A stretch of DNA of 64,000 bases from Nonomuraea harbinensis (lineage in GTDB: Bacteria; Actinomycetota; Actinomycetes; Streptosporangiales; Streptosporangiaceae), in the NCBI RefSeq assembly GCF_019396385.1, contig NZ_JAHKRN010000016.1:62001-126000 (forward strand), written 5' to 3'. Within the stretch, counting starts at the first letter, position 1; the number at the start of each line of letters is the position of its first letter. Position numbers and translations under genes: made by a program. The notes under the pieces were generated by a model. The model made no database searches. It was not told where the DNA came from and was given only the letters and a program-made list of their open reading frames with translations. Positions 45,710 to 53,931 of the stretch are shown in pieces.

Positions 45710-46666
45710 GTGAGCAACGTAGCTGTGGTGGCTGTCGGCGGTAACGCCCTGACCCGCGCGGATCAGCCGGGTACAGCCGAGCAGATCGAGAGCAACGCCG
45801 CCCAGATGGCGTCGGGGATCTCGAACCTATGCGAGGCGGGTTGGTCGGTGGTCGTCGTCCACGGCAACGGCCCGCAGGTCGGCCATCTGGCGATCCAACA
45901 GGAGGGGAGCGTCGATCTGGTGCCACCGCAGCCGCTGTACTCGCTGAACGCGATGTCACAAGGGCAGCTCGGCAGCGTCCTCGTGCGCGCGATCGACACC
46001 ATCCGGGGGCCCGGCACGGCCGTCGGCCTCATCTCGCACATGGTCGTCGACCCGCACGACCCCGCCTTCCGCACGCCCACCAAGCCCATCGGCCCCTTCT
46101 TCACCGAGACGGAGGCCGCGGCCATGGCCGAGCGGCGCGGCTGGGAGATGAGACAGGACGCCGGGCGGGGCTTCCGGCGGATGGTCCCCTCGCCCCATCC
46201 CACCGAGATGCTGGAGCTGTCCGCGGTCACGCCCCTGCTCGCGGCCGGCAAGGTGGTCCTCGCCGCCGGCGGCGGCGGAGTGGCCGTGGCCCGTGACGAC
46301 CAGGGCCGCTATCACGGCGTGGACGCCGTGATCGACAAGGACTCGGCGGCCGCGCGCCTCGCCGGATCACTCAAGGCCACGATGATGATCCTGGTGACGG
46401 GGGTCGACGCGGTCATGGTCGACTACGGCACCCCGCGGGCCCGCGCCGTCCACGAGCTGTCTCTCGCGCAGGCCGAGCGGTATCTCGCCGAGGGCCAGTT
46501 CCCGGCCGGGAGCATGGGGCCCAAGATCCGGGCGGCCACCGACTTCGTACGGGAGAGCGGCGGGACCACCGTCATCACCTCGGCGGAGCGCATGCTCGAC
46601 GCCCTGGACCCGCAGAACCGTGTCGGCACGCACATCGTTCCCGAGCAGGCAATGAGCATCGCATGA
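45710..46666 (+). CDS. arcC: Carbamate kinase
   Basis: A 318-residue carbamate kinase, which makes ATP, ammonia and carbon dioxide from ADP and carbamoyl phosphate in degradative routes. AVGGNALTRADQPG, VVVHGNGPQVGHLAIQQE, VVLAAGGGGVAVARD, the lysine-bearing AVIDKDSAAARLA, and GSMGPKIRAATDFV are family motifs. GTG 45710 follows AGGGG at about 10 bases. The stop overlaps fdrA's start by four bases. Neither arginine deiminase nor ornithine carbamoyltransferase is present, so the carbamoyl phosphate should come from another source, with FdrA/DUF1116 the candidates. Confidence 0.93.
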   Translation: MSNVAVVAVGGNALTRADQPGTAEQIESNAAQMASGISNLCEAGWSVVVVHGNGPQVGHLAIQQEGSVDLVPPQPLYSLNAMSQGQLGSVLVRAIDTIRGPGTAVGLISHMVVDPHDPAFRTPTKPIGPFFTETEAAAMAERRGWEMRQDAGRGFRRMVPSPHPTEMLELSAVTPLLAAGKVVLAAGGGGVAVARDDQGRYHGVDAVIDKDSAAARLAGSLKATMMILVTGVDAVMVDYGTPRARAVHELSLAQAERYLAEGQFPAGSMGPKIRAATDFVRESGGTTVITSAERMLDALDPQNRVGTHIVPEQAMSIA

Positions 46667-48213
46667 GCACCCACGACAACCTCGCCCGCGTCCGCGTCGT
46701 CCGTGACACCTACCTCGACTCCCTGCGGCTGCTCGTCGCCACCTCGGTCATGGCCGAACAGGACGGCGTCACCTGGGCGGGCGCCGTCATGGCGACGCCT
46801 TCAGGCCGGGAGAACCTCGAGGCCGAGGGCTTCGGCGCGGAGTCCGTCGGCCAGGCCGGGGCGAACGACCTCGTACTCGCCGTGCGCGCCCGTGACGAGG
46901 CCGCGGCGGAGGCCGCGCTCGCCGCCGGCGAGCGCGCCGCGTTCGAGGACGCCCGCGCCGAGTCCGGCGAGGCCGCCGCCGCCGCGCCCCGCACCGTCAG
47001 CGGAGCCGTCGCGCAGCTGCCGGACGCGTCCGTGGCGATCGTCTCCGTGCCCGGTGGTTACGCGGCGCTGGAGGCCCACCACGCGCTCTCCCAGGGGCTG
47101 CACGTCCTGCTGTTCAGCGACAACGTCTCGCTGGACGAGGAAGCGGAGCTCAAGAAGCGGGGGAACGAGCTCGGCCTGCTGGTCATGGGGCCGGGGGCGG
47201 GCACCGCGGTGATCTCCGGCACCGGCCTCGGGTTCGCCAACGCGGTACGCCGCGGGCCGGTCGGCGTCGTCGCCGCCGCGGGCACCGGGGCGCAGGAGGT
47301 GTCGGCCCTGCTCGACCGCTGGGGCGTCGGCGTCTCGCACGTGATCGGCGTCGGCGGCCGTGACCTGTCCGAGGCCATCGGCGGCCGGATGGCCAAGGCG
47401 GCCGTGCGCGCTCTCGACGAGGACCCCGAGACCGAGGTGATCCTGCTGGTGTCCAAGCCGCCGAGCGAGGCGGTCGCCCACAGCGTGCTGGAAGAGTGCG
47501 GGTCCACCCCGGCGGTGGCCGCGTTCCTCGGCCTCTCGGAGATGGAGCCGCCGTCCGGGGTGCGGATGGCGCGGACGCTGGAGGAGGGCGCGCTCACCGC
47601 CGCCCGGCTCGCAGGCAAGACGCCCCCGGCCGCCTCCGAAGGCCTGCGCGCCCAGGTGGAGGAGCGGCTCGGCTCCCTGGGCGACGAGCGGCGCACCGTC
47701 CGCGGCTACTACTCCGGCGGAACGCTCTGCTACGAGGCCCAGGTGATCATCAACGAGCTGCTGGGCGAGGTGTACTCCAACGAGCCGCTCCTGCCCGGCA
47801 ACACGGTCCCCGCCCCGCCCGGCGCGAACGTGCTGCTCGACCTGGGCGCGGAGGAGTACACCGTCGGCAGGCCGCATCCGATGATCGACCCCGGCAACCG
47901 CATCCGGATCCTCCGCCAGGAGGCCCGCGATCCCGAGGTCGCGGTGGTGCTGCTCGACGTGGTGCTCGGCTACGGCTCGCACGAGGACCCGGCGGGGCAG
48001 CTCGCACCGGTGCTCGGCGAGATCATGGCCGACGGCGGCCCGCAGGTCGTCGCGTACGTCCTCGGCTCCGACACCGATCCTCAGGGCTACGCCAGGCAGC
48101 GCGCGACGCTGGAGGGGATCGGCTGCCTGGTGACCGAGACCGCGGCGCGCGCCGCGTACACGGCGGCGGCCATCGCGAGCCGCCGCCCTGAACTAACGGA
48201 GTCCCACCGGTGA
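46663..48213 (+). CDS. fdrA: FdrA-like acyl-CoA-synthetase-family protein
   Basis: A 516-residue protein with the two Rossmann-like halves of succinyl-CoA ligase relatives. FdrA-specific stretches include LLVMGPGAGTAVISG, GVVAAAGTGAQEVSALLDRWGVGVSHVIGVGGRDLSE, GYYSGGTLCYEAQVI, LDLGAEEYTVGRPHPMID and VVLGYGSHEDPA. In enterobacteria FdrA/AllF acts in oxamate carbamoyltransferase with DUF1116 and DUF2877 proteins (from memory). ATGA overlap with arcC and GTGA overlap with the next gene mean strict co-translation. The expected acyl donor in this island is unknown. Confidence 0.92.
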   Translation: MSTHDNLARVRVVRDTYLDSLRLLVATSVMAEQDGVTWAGAVMATPSGRENLEAEGFGAESVGQAGANDLVLAVRARDEAAAEAALAAGERAAFEDARAESGEAAAAAPRTVSGAVAQLPDASVAIVSVPGGYAALEAHHALSQGLHVLLFSDNVSLDEEAELKKRGNELGLLVMGPGAGTAVISGTGLGFANAVRRGPVGVVAAAGTGAQEVSALLDRWGVGVSHVIGVGGRDLSEAIGGRMAKAAVRALDEDPETEVILLVSKPPSEAVAHSVLEECGSTPAVAAFLGLSEMEPPSGVRMARTLEEGALTAARLAGKTPPAASEGLRAQVEERLGSLGDERRTVRGYYSGGTLCYEAQVIINELLGEVYSNEPLLPGNTVPAPPGANVLLDLGAEEYTVGRPHPMIDPGNRIRILRQEARDPEVAVVLLDVVLGYGSHEDPAGQLAPVLGEIMADGGPQVVAYVLGSDTDPQGYARQRATLEGIGCLVTETAARAAYTAAAIASRRPELTESHR

Positions 48214-49388
48214 CAGAACACCTCCGCCTTCCTCCCGTCGCCCTGATCACCTACAGCACCCGGCCGAGGGGCGGCGTCGCGCACACGCTGGCGCTGGGCG
48301 AGGCGATGCACGCGCTCGGCCAGGACGTCCTGATCATCGGCCTCGGTGACCCGGGCAAGGGGTTCTTCCGGCCGGTCGCCGCCCCGACGCACGTCGTCAC
48401 CGCGCCCGTCACCACCGGCGGGCTGGAGGAGAAGGTCGCGGCGAACATCGACGCCCTGGAGGCGGCCCTGGCCGACCTCGCCCCCGCCTACCCCATCCTG
48501 CACACCCAGGACTGCATCGCGGCCCGTGCGGCGGCCCGCGTGCGCGACGCCGGGATCCCCAGCAGAGTCGTCCGCACCGTCCACCACGTGGACGACTTCG
48601 ACAGCGAGATCCTGATGGACTGCCAGCGCCAGGCGATCCTGGAGCCGGACCAGATCCTGGTGGTCACCAAGATCTGGCAGGACATCCTGCGGGAGGACTA
48701 CGGAGTCCTGGCCGACGTGGTGCCCAACGGCGTGGATCCGGCCCGCTACAGCCGGCACTCCCCGGAGGTCGTGGCACGGCTGCGGGCCCGGGTCGGCGCG
48801 ACCGACCGGCCGCTGCTGCTGTCCGTCGGCGGCATCGAGCCGCGCAAGGGCAGCGACACGCTGGTGGCCGCGCTGTCCAGGCTGGTCGGCGAACGTACGC
48901 CGCCGCCCGTGCTGGCCGTGCTCGGCGGCCACTCCTTCCAGGACCACCGCGCCTACAGGGAGAAGGTGCTGGCGAGCCTGGACGCCCTCGGCCTGACCCT
49001 GGGCAAGGACGTCGTCGAACTCGGCACCGTGCCCGAGGACGAGATGGCGGCGTGGTACGCGGCGGCGGACGTGCTGGCGTTCCCTTCCGTGAAGGAGGGG
49101 TTCGGCCTGGCCGCCCTGGAGGCGATGGCGGCCGGTCTTCCCGTGGTCACCAGCGACATCCCGGTGTTCAGGGAGTGGCTGGTCCCCGGCCGCGACGCCC
49201 TGCTGACCCCCGTCGGCGACGCGGGAGCGCTGGCCGACGCGCTCTCGGCCGTGCTCGACGACGAGGCCATCCGCGCCCGGCTCCGCACCGCGGGCCTGAG
49301 CCTGGCCGACCGCTACACGTGGACCGCCAGCGCCCGCCGGCACCTGGAGCTGTACGCCGGCAGCCCGGAGGCGCTCACCGCACACTGA
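48210..49388 (+). CDS. MSMEG_0565-family glycosyltransferase
   Basis: A 392-residue GT4-type retaining glycosyltransferase. The acceptor domain begins ALITYSTRPRGGVAHTLALGEAM, and HTQDCIAARAA and RTVHHVDDF are characteristic of the MSMEG_0565 family, found in Nit1C clusters of mycobacteria. The donor site holds VGGIEPRKGSDTL and the E-x7-E motif SVKEGFGLAALEAMAAG. GTG 48210 overlaps fdrA's stop by four bases. Its coupling to carbamate kinase and FdrA directly ties the Nit1C set to the carbamoyl set. The glycosylated product is unknown, possibly a thiol- or amine-bearing conjugate. Confidence 0.9.
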   Translation: MTEHLRLPPVALITYSTRPRGGVAHTLALGEAMHALGQDVLIIGLGDPGKGFFRPVAAPTHVVTAPVTTGGLEEKVAANIDALEAALADLAPAYPILHTQDCIAARAAARVRDAGIPSRVVRTVHHVDDFDSEILMDCQRQAILEPDQILVVTKIWQDILREDYGVLADVVPNGVDPARYSRHSPEVVARLRARVGATDRPLLLSVGGIEPRKGSDTLVAALSRLVGERTPPPVLAVLGGHSFQDHRAYREKVLASLDALGLTLGKDVVELGTVPEDEMAAWYAAADVLAFPSVKEGFGLAALEAMAAGLPVVTSDIPVFREWLVPGRDALLTPVGDAGALADALSAVLDDEAIRARLRTAGLSLADRYTWTASARRHLELYAGSPEALTAH

Positions 49389-49517
49389 CACGGCTCACCG
49401 CGCCGAAGGGCACGGACGGAGTGTGCATTCGGCCACTGACCTGCCACGCCGCCTGCCGCACCCTGAGGTTGCCCGCGTTTCGCCATGGCACGCCGGTCGA
49501 CCAGAGGGAGTAACGGC

Positions 49518-50823
49518 ATGCGATCTCACAAGCTCGTCCTCGCGCTTGCCCGTCGTCGGCCAGGGCGACGTGCTCGGCTCGGTCACCGCCTGGGGCTTCA
49601 CCTGTGCCACGCTCTCCACGGGCGAGGTCCAGGAGATCCCGCAGCACATCTTCAGCAGCGATCCCCGGCGACGAGTGCCTCAACCTGAATGTCTGGACAC
49701 CGGGCGTGGACGACGGCGCCCGCCCGGTGATGGTCTGGATCCACGGCGGTTCCCTGCGCAACGGCTCGTCGAGCATGCCGCTGTACGACGGCCACGCCTT
49801 CGCCCGCGACGGGGTGGTGCTGGTCTCGATCAACTACCGGCTCGGCGTGGAGGGCTTCGGCGTCTTCCCGGACGCGCCGGACAACCGCGGCCTGCTCGAC
49901 CAGGTCGCCGCGCTGGAATGGGTACGCGACAACATCGCGGCCTTCGGCGGCGACCCCGGCAACGTCACCGTGTTCGGCGAGTCGGCGGGGGCGATCAGCA
50001 TCGGCGCGCTGCTCACCAGCCCGCGGGCGAAGAGGCTGTTCCACCGGGCGATCATGCAGAGCGGCCCCCGCACACGGCCACGCGCGAGGAGGCCGGCAAG
50101 ATCGTCAAGCTGATGGCGGCCGAGCTGGGCGTGCCCGCCACGGCCGGGGCCTTCGCCGCCGTCGACCGCGAGCGGCTGCTCGACACCCAGGCCGAGGTCG
50201 TCGGCAAGGCGAACCCGATCATCGGCGGCCCCGCCTTCCACATCGTGGCCGAGCCCGGGGCCGCCCCGGTCGAGGCCGACCTCCTCATCGGCGCCAACCG
50301 GGAGGAGTACCGCCTCTGGTTCGTGCCCACCGGCGCCGTGGACCGGGTCAGCCGCCTGACCCTGCGCCTGGCCCTGCTGAAGTTCCGCATCCCCGCCCGC
50401 GCCGCCCGGCTCTACCGGTCCGCCCGGCCCGGTGCCAGGCCCGGCGAGATCCTCGGCGAGATGGCCACCGACCTGCTCATGCGCGGCCCGCTCAACCGCC
50501 TGGCCGACTCCGTGGAACGGGCCCACGTCTACGAGTTCGCCTGGCGCTCACCGGTCATGGACCTGGGCGCATGCCACGGCCTGGAGATCGGCTTCGTCTT
50601 CGACAACCTCCGGCACTGCCGTGAGCTGGCCGGCGACGACGCCCCGCAGGAGCTGGCCGACGCCATGCACCGGGCCTGGGTCGCCTTCGCCAAGACCGGC
50701 GACCCGGGCGGGCAGCGGTGGGACTCCTCCCGGCCCGTCATGGTCTTCGACTCGCCGGGCTCCGGCGTCGTCCACGCCCCCAGGGACGAGGAGTTCAGGA
50801 TCTGGCTAGATCGCGAGCGGTGA
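49518..50823 (+). pseudogene. Decayed type B carboxylesterase
   Basis: A carboxylesterase with at least two defects. The recognisable part starts near 49664 with GDECLNLNVWTPG in one frame, through VMVWIHGGSLRNGSS, the nucleophile FGESAGAISIG and a typical IMQSGP at about 50060. There the frame shifts within CCCCCGCACAC, and the remainder (TATREEAGKIVKLM ... LWLDRER) is read in a second frame to TGA 50823. The usual first 90 or so residues, containing the GIPYA region, are missing, and about 60 residues are absent around 50170-50230. An ATG and ribosome site at 49518 still exist. Several independent lesions argue for true decay rather than a single sequencing error. Confidence 0.8.
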
Positions 50824-51467
50824 CAGCCGCCTCCAGCAGCCGTGCCCGCACCCGCCACAGCGCGCCCATCCTGGAGGTCTTCCGCCGTCACACCCGCACC
50901 GTCCTGCTCGGGGTGGGCACCGGCTTCGGCTTCTACGTCATCTTCTACGTGCTGCTCGTCTTCGCGGGCTCCTACCTGACCACCCAGCTCGGGCACCCGG
51001 CGCAGGTGCCGCTGGTCGCGGTGGACATCGGCTCGGTCATGGTGATCGTCTTCGGCCCGCTCTGCGGCAGCCTCTCCGACCGCTTCGGCCGCCGCCCGAT
51101 GATCGTGACGGGCTCCGCCCTGACCGCCCTGTTCAGCTTCGCCTTCTTCGCCATGCTGGCCACCGGCGGCGCCACCCTGATCTACCTGGCCTACGCGCTC
51201 GCCTTCGGCCTGGTGACCATCATGTACTCGCCGCGGATCACCTTCATCGCCGAGCAGTTCCCGACGGCCGTGCGCTTCAGCGGCGCCTCGGCCGCCGGGC
51301 AGATCGGCGCGGTGCTCGGCGGCGGCCTCGCCTCGCTGATCGCCACCGCCCTGCTCGCCGCCTGGATCTGGGCCGTCGCGGCCTACGTCTGCGCCTCGCT
51401 GCTGGTGTCGCTCGCCTGCACGCTGGCGCTGAAGGAGACCAGCCGGAGCGACCTCACGGCAGAATGA
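50820..51467 (+). pseudogene. C-terminal half of an MHS-type MFS transporter
   Basis: About 215 residues with six membrane helices, covering only the second half of a metabolite:proton symporter (MHS branch of MFS, usually about 430 residues). It contains EVFRRHTRTVLLGVG, GPLCGSLSDRFGRRP, ITFIAEQFPTAVRFSGAS and GAVLGGGLASLIA. The N-terminal six helices are absent; upstream is the esterase remnant. A GTG at 50820 overlaps the esterase stop, so translation is possible, but half a transporter is unlikely to work. It is most probably a deletion remnant, and substrate is unknown. Confidence 0.75.
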
Positions 51468-51471
51468 GGTC

Positions 51472-52131
51472 GTGACTAGCGATCGATCGGCAGCACTCGC
51501 GACCCAGCGACGGTTCGCCGCCTCCCAGGTCCGGCTCCCGGAGCACGTCCTGCTGGAGGGCACCTCCGGCCGGATCCTGCGCGAGGCGCTGCTGCTCTTC
51601 GCCGAGCGGGGCTTCTACGGCACGTCCATCCGCGACCTCGGAACGGCCTGCGGGATCCGCTCGGCGACCCTCTACTCCCACTTTCCCGCCAAGGAGAACG
51701 TCCTGGCGGAGCTGGTCCGCATCGGTCACGAGGAGCACCACCGCCGGCTCGTCGAGGCGGCCTCCACGGGGCCGGCGGACCCCCAGGCGCGCCTGCGCCG
51801 CGTGGCCCGCGCGCACGTCCTGGTCCACGCCGAGTTCCCCATGCTCGCGGTGGTCGCCAACAACGAACTGCACGCCCTCTCCGCCGAGCTGGCCGGCCCC
51901 GCGCTCATGCTCCGCGCCGACGGCCGCCAGCTGCTGATCGACATCCTCGACGAGGGCATCACCGAGGGCGTCTTCGACGTGCCCGACGCCTTTCTGGCGG
52001 TCACGGCGATCAGCGGGATGGGGATGCGGGTGGCCAACTGGTACGACTCCGCCATGCCGTACGAACCCGAGGAGGTCGCGGACACCTACGCGGAGTTCGC
52101 CCTGAGGCTGACCTTGGCGGGGCGCCCCTGA
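51472..52131 (+). CDS. TetR-family regulator
   Basis: A 219-residue repressor-type protein. The DNA-binding domain spans about residues 30-75 (ILREALLLFAERGFYGTSIRDLGTACGIRSATLYSHFPAKENVLAEL). The ligand-binding domain is all helical and diverse (VARAHVLVHAEFPMLAVVANNELHAL), resembling TetR_C_33/KstR2-type regulators of lipid or aromatic catabolism. GTG 51472 overlaps no gene and has GAGG close upstream. It follows the esterase and MFS remnants and may once have controlled them. Confidence 0.87.
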   Translation: MTSDRSAALATQRRFAASQVRLPEHVLLEGTSGRILREALLLFAERGFYGTSIRDLGTACGIRSATLYSHFPAKENVLAELVRIGHEEHHRRLVEAASTGPADPQARLRRVARAHVLVHAEFPMLAVVANNELHALSAELAGPALMLRADGRQLLIDILDEGITEGVFDVPDAFLAVTAISGMGMRVANWYDSAMPYEPEEVADTYAEFALRLTLAGRP

Positions 52132-52133
52132 CG

Positions 52134-52152
52134 ACGGTGGCCCGGTCACCGT
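52134..52152 (-). terminator. Weak hairpin after the ABC importer operon
   Basis: Arms ACGGTG and CACCGT with a 7-base loop, spanning the stop of the binding-protein gene. Short, so only tentative. Confidence 0.3.
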
Positions 52153-53144
52153 TCCAGGTCGCGGAGGTAGGCGGCGAAGCCTTCCAGACCGTCGATGTTG
52201 CGCGGCCCGCTGATGCCCTCGTTGTAGTCGAGGACGTAGAAGCGGTCGTGGACCACCGCGGGCAGTGCGCTGGTGGCGGGGAACTCCTTCAGGAACGCGA
52301 TCTTCTCCCGGGCGGGCTTGTCGCCGTAGTCGAGGATGACGATCACTTCCGGCCGCGCCTCGACCACCGCCTCCCAGGTCACCTCGCTCCAGCGGGCGTC
52401 CAGCCCGGCGAAGACGTTGCGGCCGCCGGAGAAGCGGATGATGTCGTTGGGCGGCACCTGGGCGCCCGCGGTGAAGGGTTTGTCGGTGCCGGAGTCGTAC
52501 AGGAAGACCGGCACGGGGTCGCCCTTCGGCGCCCGCGCCCGCACCGCCTCGACGCGCTCCCGGTATCCGGCGACCAGGGCCCGTGCCCGGTCCTCGACGC
52601 CGAAGATCCGGCCGAGGCGTTCCAGGTCGGTGTAGAGGCCCTCGAAGGGGGTGACCCGTTCGGGGTGGCCGGGATAGTTGAAGCACGACTCGGCGTGCAT
52701 GAAGCTCTGGATCTTCAGCCCGTCGAGGATGGCCGGGGTGATGCCGCGCTGGTCGCTGAAGCCCGAACGCCAGCCGGCGACCACGAAGTCGGCCCTGGCG
52801 TCCACCACGAGCTCGCGGTTGAGCAGGTCGTCGCTGAGGAACTCGACCTCGGCGTACTCGGCGGCCCAGGGGGACTCCTCGACCGGAGGGTTCGCGGGCG
52901 GCATGACGTAGCCGTGCACGTGCTCGGTGAGACCGAGGGCGAACAGCTTGTCGGCGCTGCCGGCCTCGTACACCACGGCGCGGGCCGGCGTCGTGTACTC
53001 GACCTGCTCGCCGCACCGGTTGACGGTCACCTTCCGTACGGACGCCGTACCGTCCTGGATCCGCGCGCCGCAGCCGGCGAGCAGGAGTGTCCCGGTCAGG
53101 ACGGCGGCCAGCGGACGGAGGGAGCGGGACGTACGCGCGATCAT
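52146..53144 (-). CDS. Metallophore ABC transporter substrate-binding lipoprotein
   Basis: A 332-residue exported lipoprotein. The signal peptide ends in the lipobox LLAGCG with C25 as the lipid-bearing cysteine. The FecB/TroA-like fold is shown by PARAVVYEAGSADKLFALGL, DFVVAGWRSGFS, the linking helix region TDLERLGRIFGVEDRARAL and RPEVIVILDYGDKP. It should bind an iron-siderophore or another metal complex outside the membrane and deliver it to the permease. AAAGGAACC lies ahead of ATG 53144. It is the last gene of a permease-ATPase-binding protein operon. Confidence 0.9.
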   Translation of the reverse strand: MIARTSRSLRPLAAVLTGTLLLAGCGARIQDGTASVRKVTVNRCGEQVEYTTPARAVVYEAGSADKLFALGLTEHVHGYVMPPANPPVEESPWAAEYAEVEFLSDDLLNRELVVDARADFVVAGWRSGFSDQRGITPAILDGLKIQSFMHAESCFNYPGHPERVTPFEGLYTDLERLGRIFGVEDRARALVAGYRERVEAVRARAPKGDPVPVFLYDSGTDKPFTAGAQVPPNDIIRFSGGRNVFAGLDARWSEVTWEAVVEARPEVIVILDYGDKPAREKIAFLKEFPATSALPAVVHDRFYVLDYNEGISGPRNIDGLEGFAAYLRDLER

Positions 53145-53157
53145 GCGGTGGTTCCTT

Positions 53158-53931
53158 TCATGGGCCGAGGTCGTAGAGCACCTGCGGCACACCGGTGAGG
53201 GGATGGGGGACGACGCTGGCCACGACGTCGAAGACGTCGCGCAGGAGAGCTTCGGTGAGGACCTCGCCGGGCGTGCCGGAGGCGACGACCTCGCCCGCGG
53301 CGAGCACGACCAGGTGGTCGCAGGCGGAGGCGGCGAGGTTGAGGTCGTGCAGGGTGACGAGCACGCCGAGGCCGGAGCCCTTGAGCATCGACAGCAGCCG
53401 GATCTGGTGGCGCAGGTCGAGATGGTTGGTCGGTTCGTCCAGGACGAGGAGCCGCGGCTCCTGGACGAGCGCGCGGGCCACCAGCACCCGCCGGCGTTCA
53501 CCGCCGGACAGCGCCAACACCCCCCGGCCCGCCAGGTGCAGGACCTGCATCCGCTCCATGGCCTGCCGGCACAGCTCCCGCTCGCGCGGGCCGAGCGCCT
53601 GGTTGCCCCGTACGTGCGGGGCCCGGCCGAGGGCGACCACCTCCTCGACCGTGAAGTCGAGATCCGCGCCGCCCTCCTGGGTGAGTGCGGCGACCACGCG
53701 CGCGCTGTCCCGCAGCGTCATGGCGGACAGGTCCTGACCGTCGATCCAGATCGCGCCGCGCGACGGCCGCAGCGCCCGGTAGACGCACCGCAACGCCGTC
53801 GTCTTGCCCGAGCCGTTGGGCCCGATCAGCCCCACGACCTGGCCGGGCCCGACGGCGAGCGAAAGACTCTCGACGACGGTGACGCCGCCCAGCGACACCG
53901 ACAGGCCGTCCACCTTCAGGTCGGCCGTCAT
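53158..53931 (-). CDS. FecE-type ABC transporter ATP-binding protein
   Basis: A 257-residue ATPase. Walker A is GPNGSGKTT (residues about 36-44), the Q loop is ALTQEGG, the signature is LSGGERRRVLVARAL, Walker B is LLVLDEPTNHLD, and the switch histidine is in VLVTLHDLNL. The family powers uptake of siderophores, haem or cobalamin. Its ATG overlaps the permease stop by four bases (ATGA), showing co-translation. It associates with the permease at the cytoplasmic face. Confidence 0.95.
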   Translation of the reverse strand: MTADLKVDGLSVSLGGVTVVESLSLAVGPGQVVGLIGPNGSGKTTALRCVYRALRPSRGAIWIDGQDLSAMTLRDSARVVAALTQEGGADLDFTVEEVVALGRAPHVRGNQALGPRERELCRQAMERMQVLHLAGRGVLALSGGERRRVLVARALVQEPRLLVLDEPTNHLDLRHQIRLLSMLKGSGLGVLVTLHDLNLAASACDHLVVLAAGEVVASGTPGEVLTEALLRDVFDVVASVVPHPLTGVPQVLYDLGP

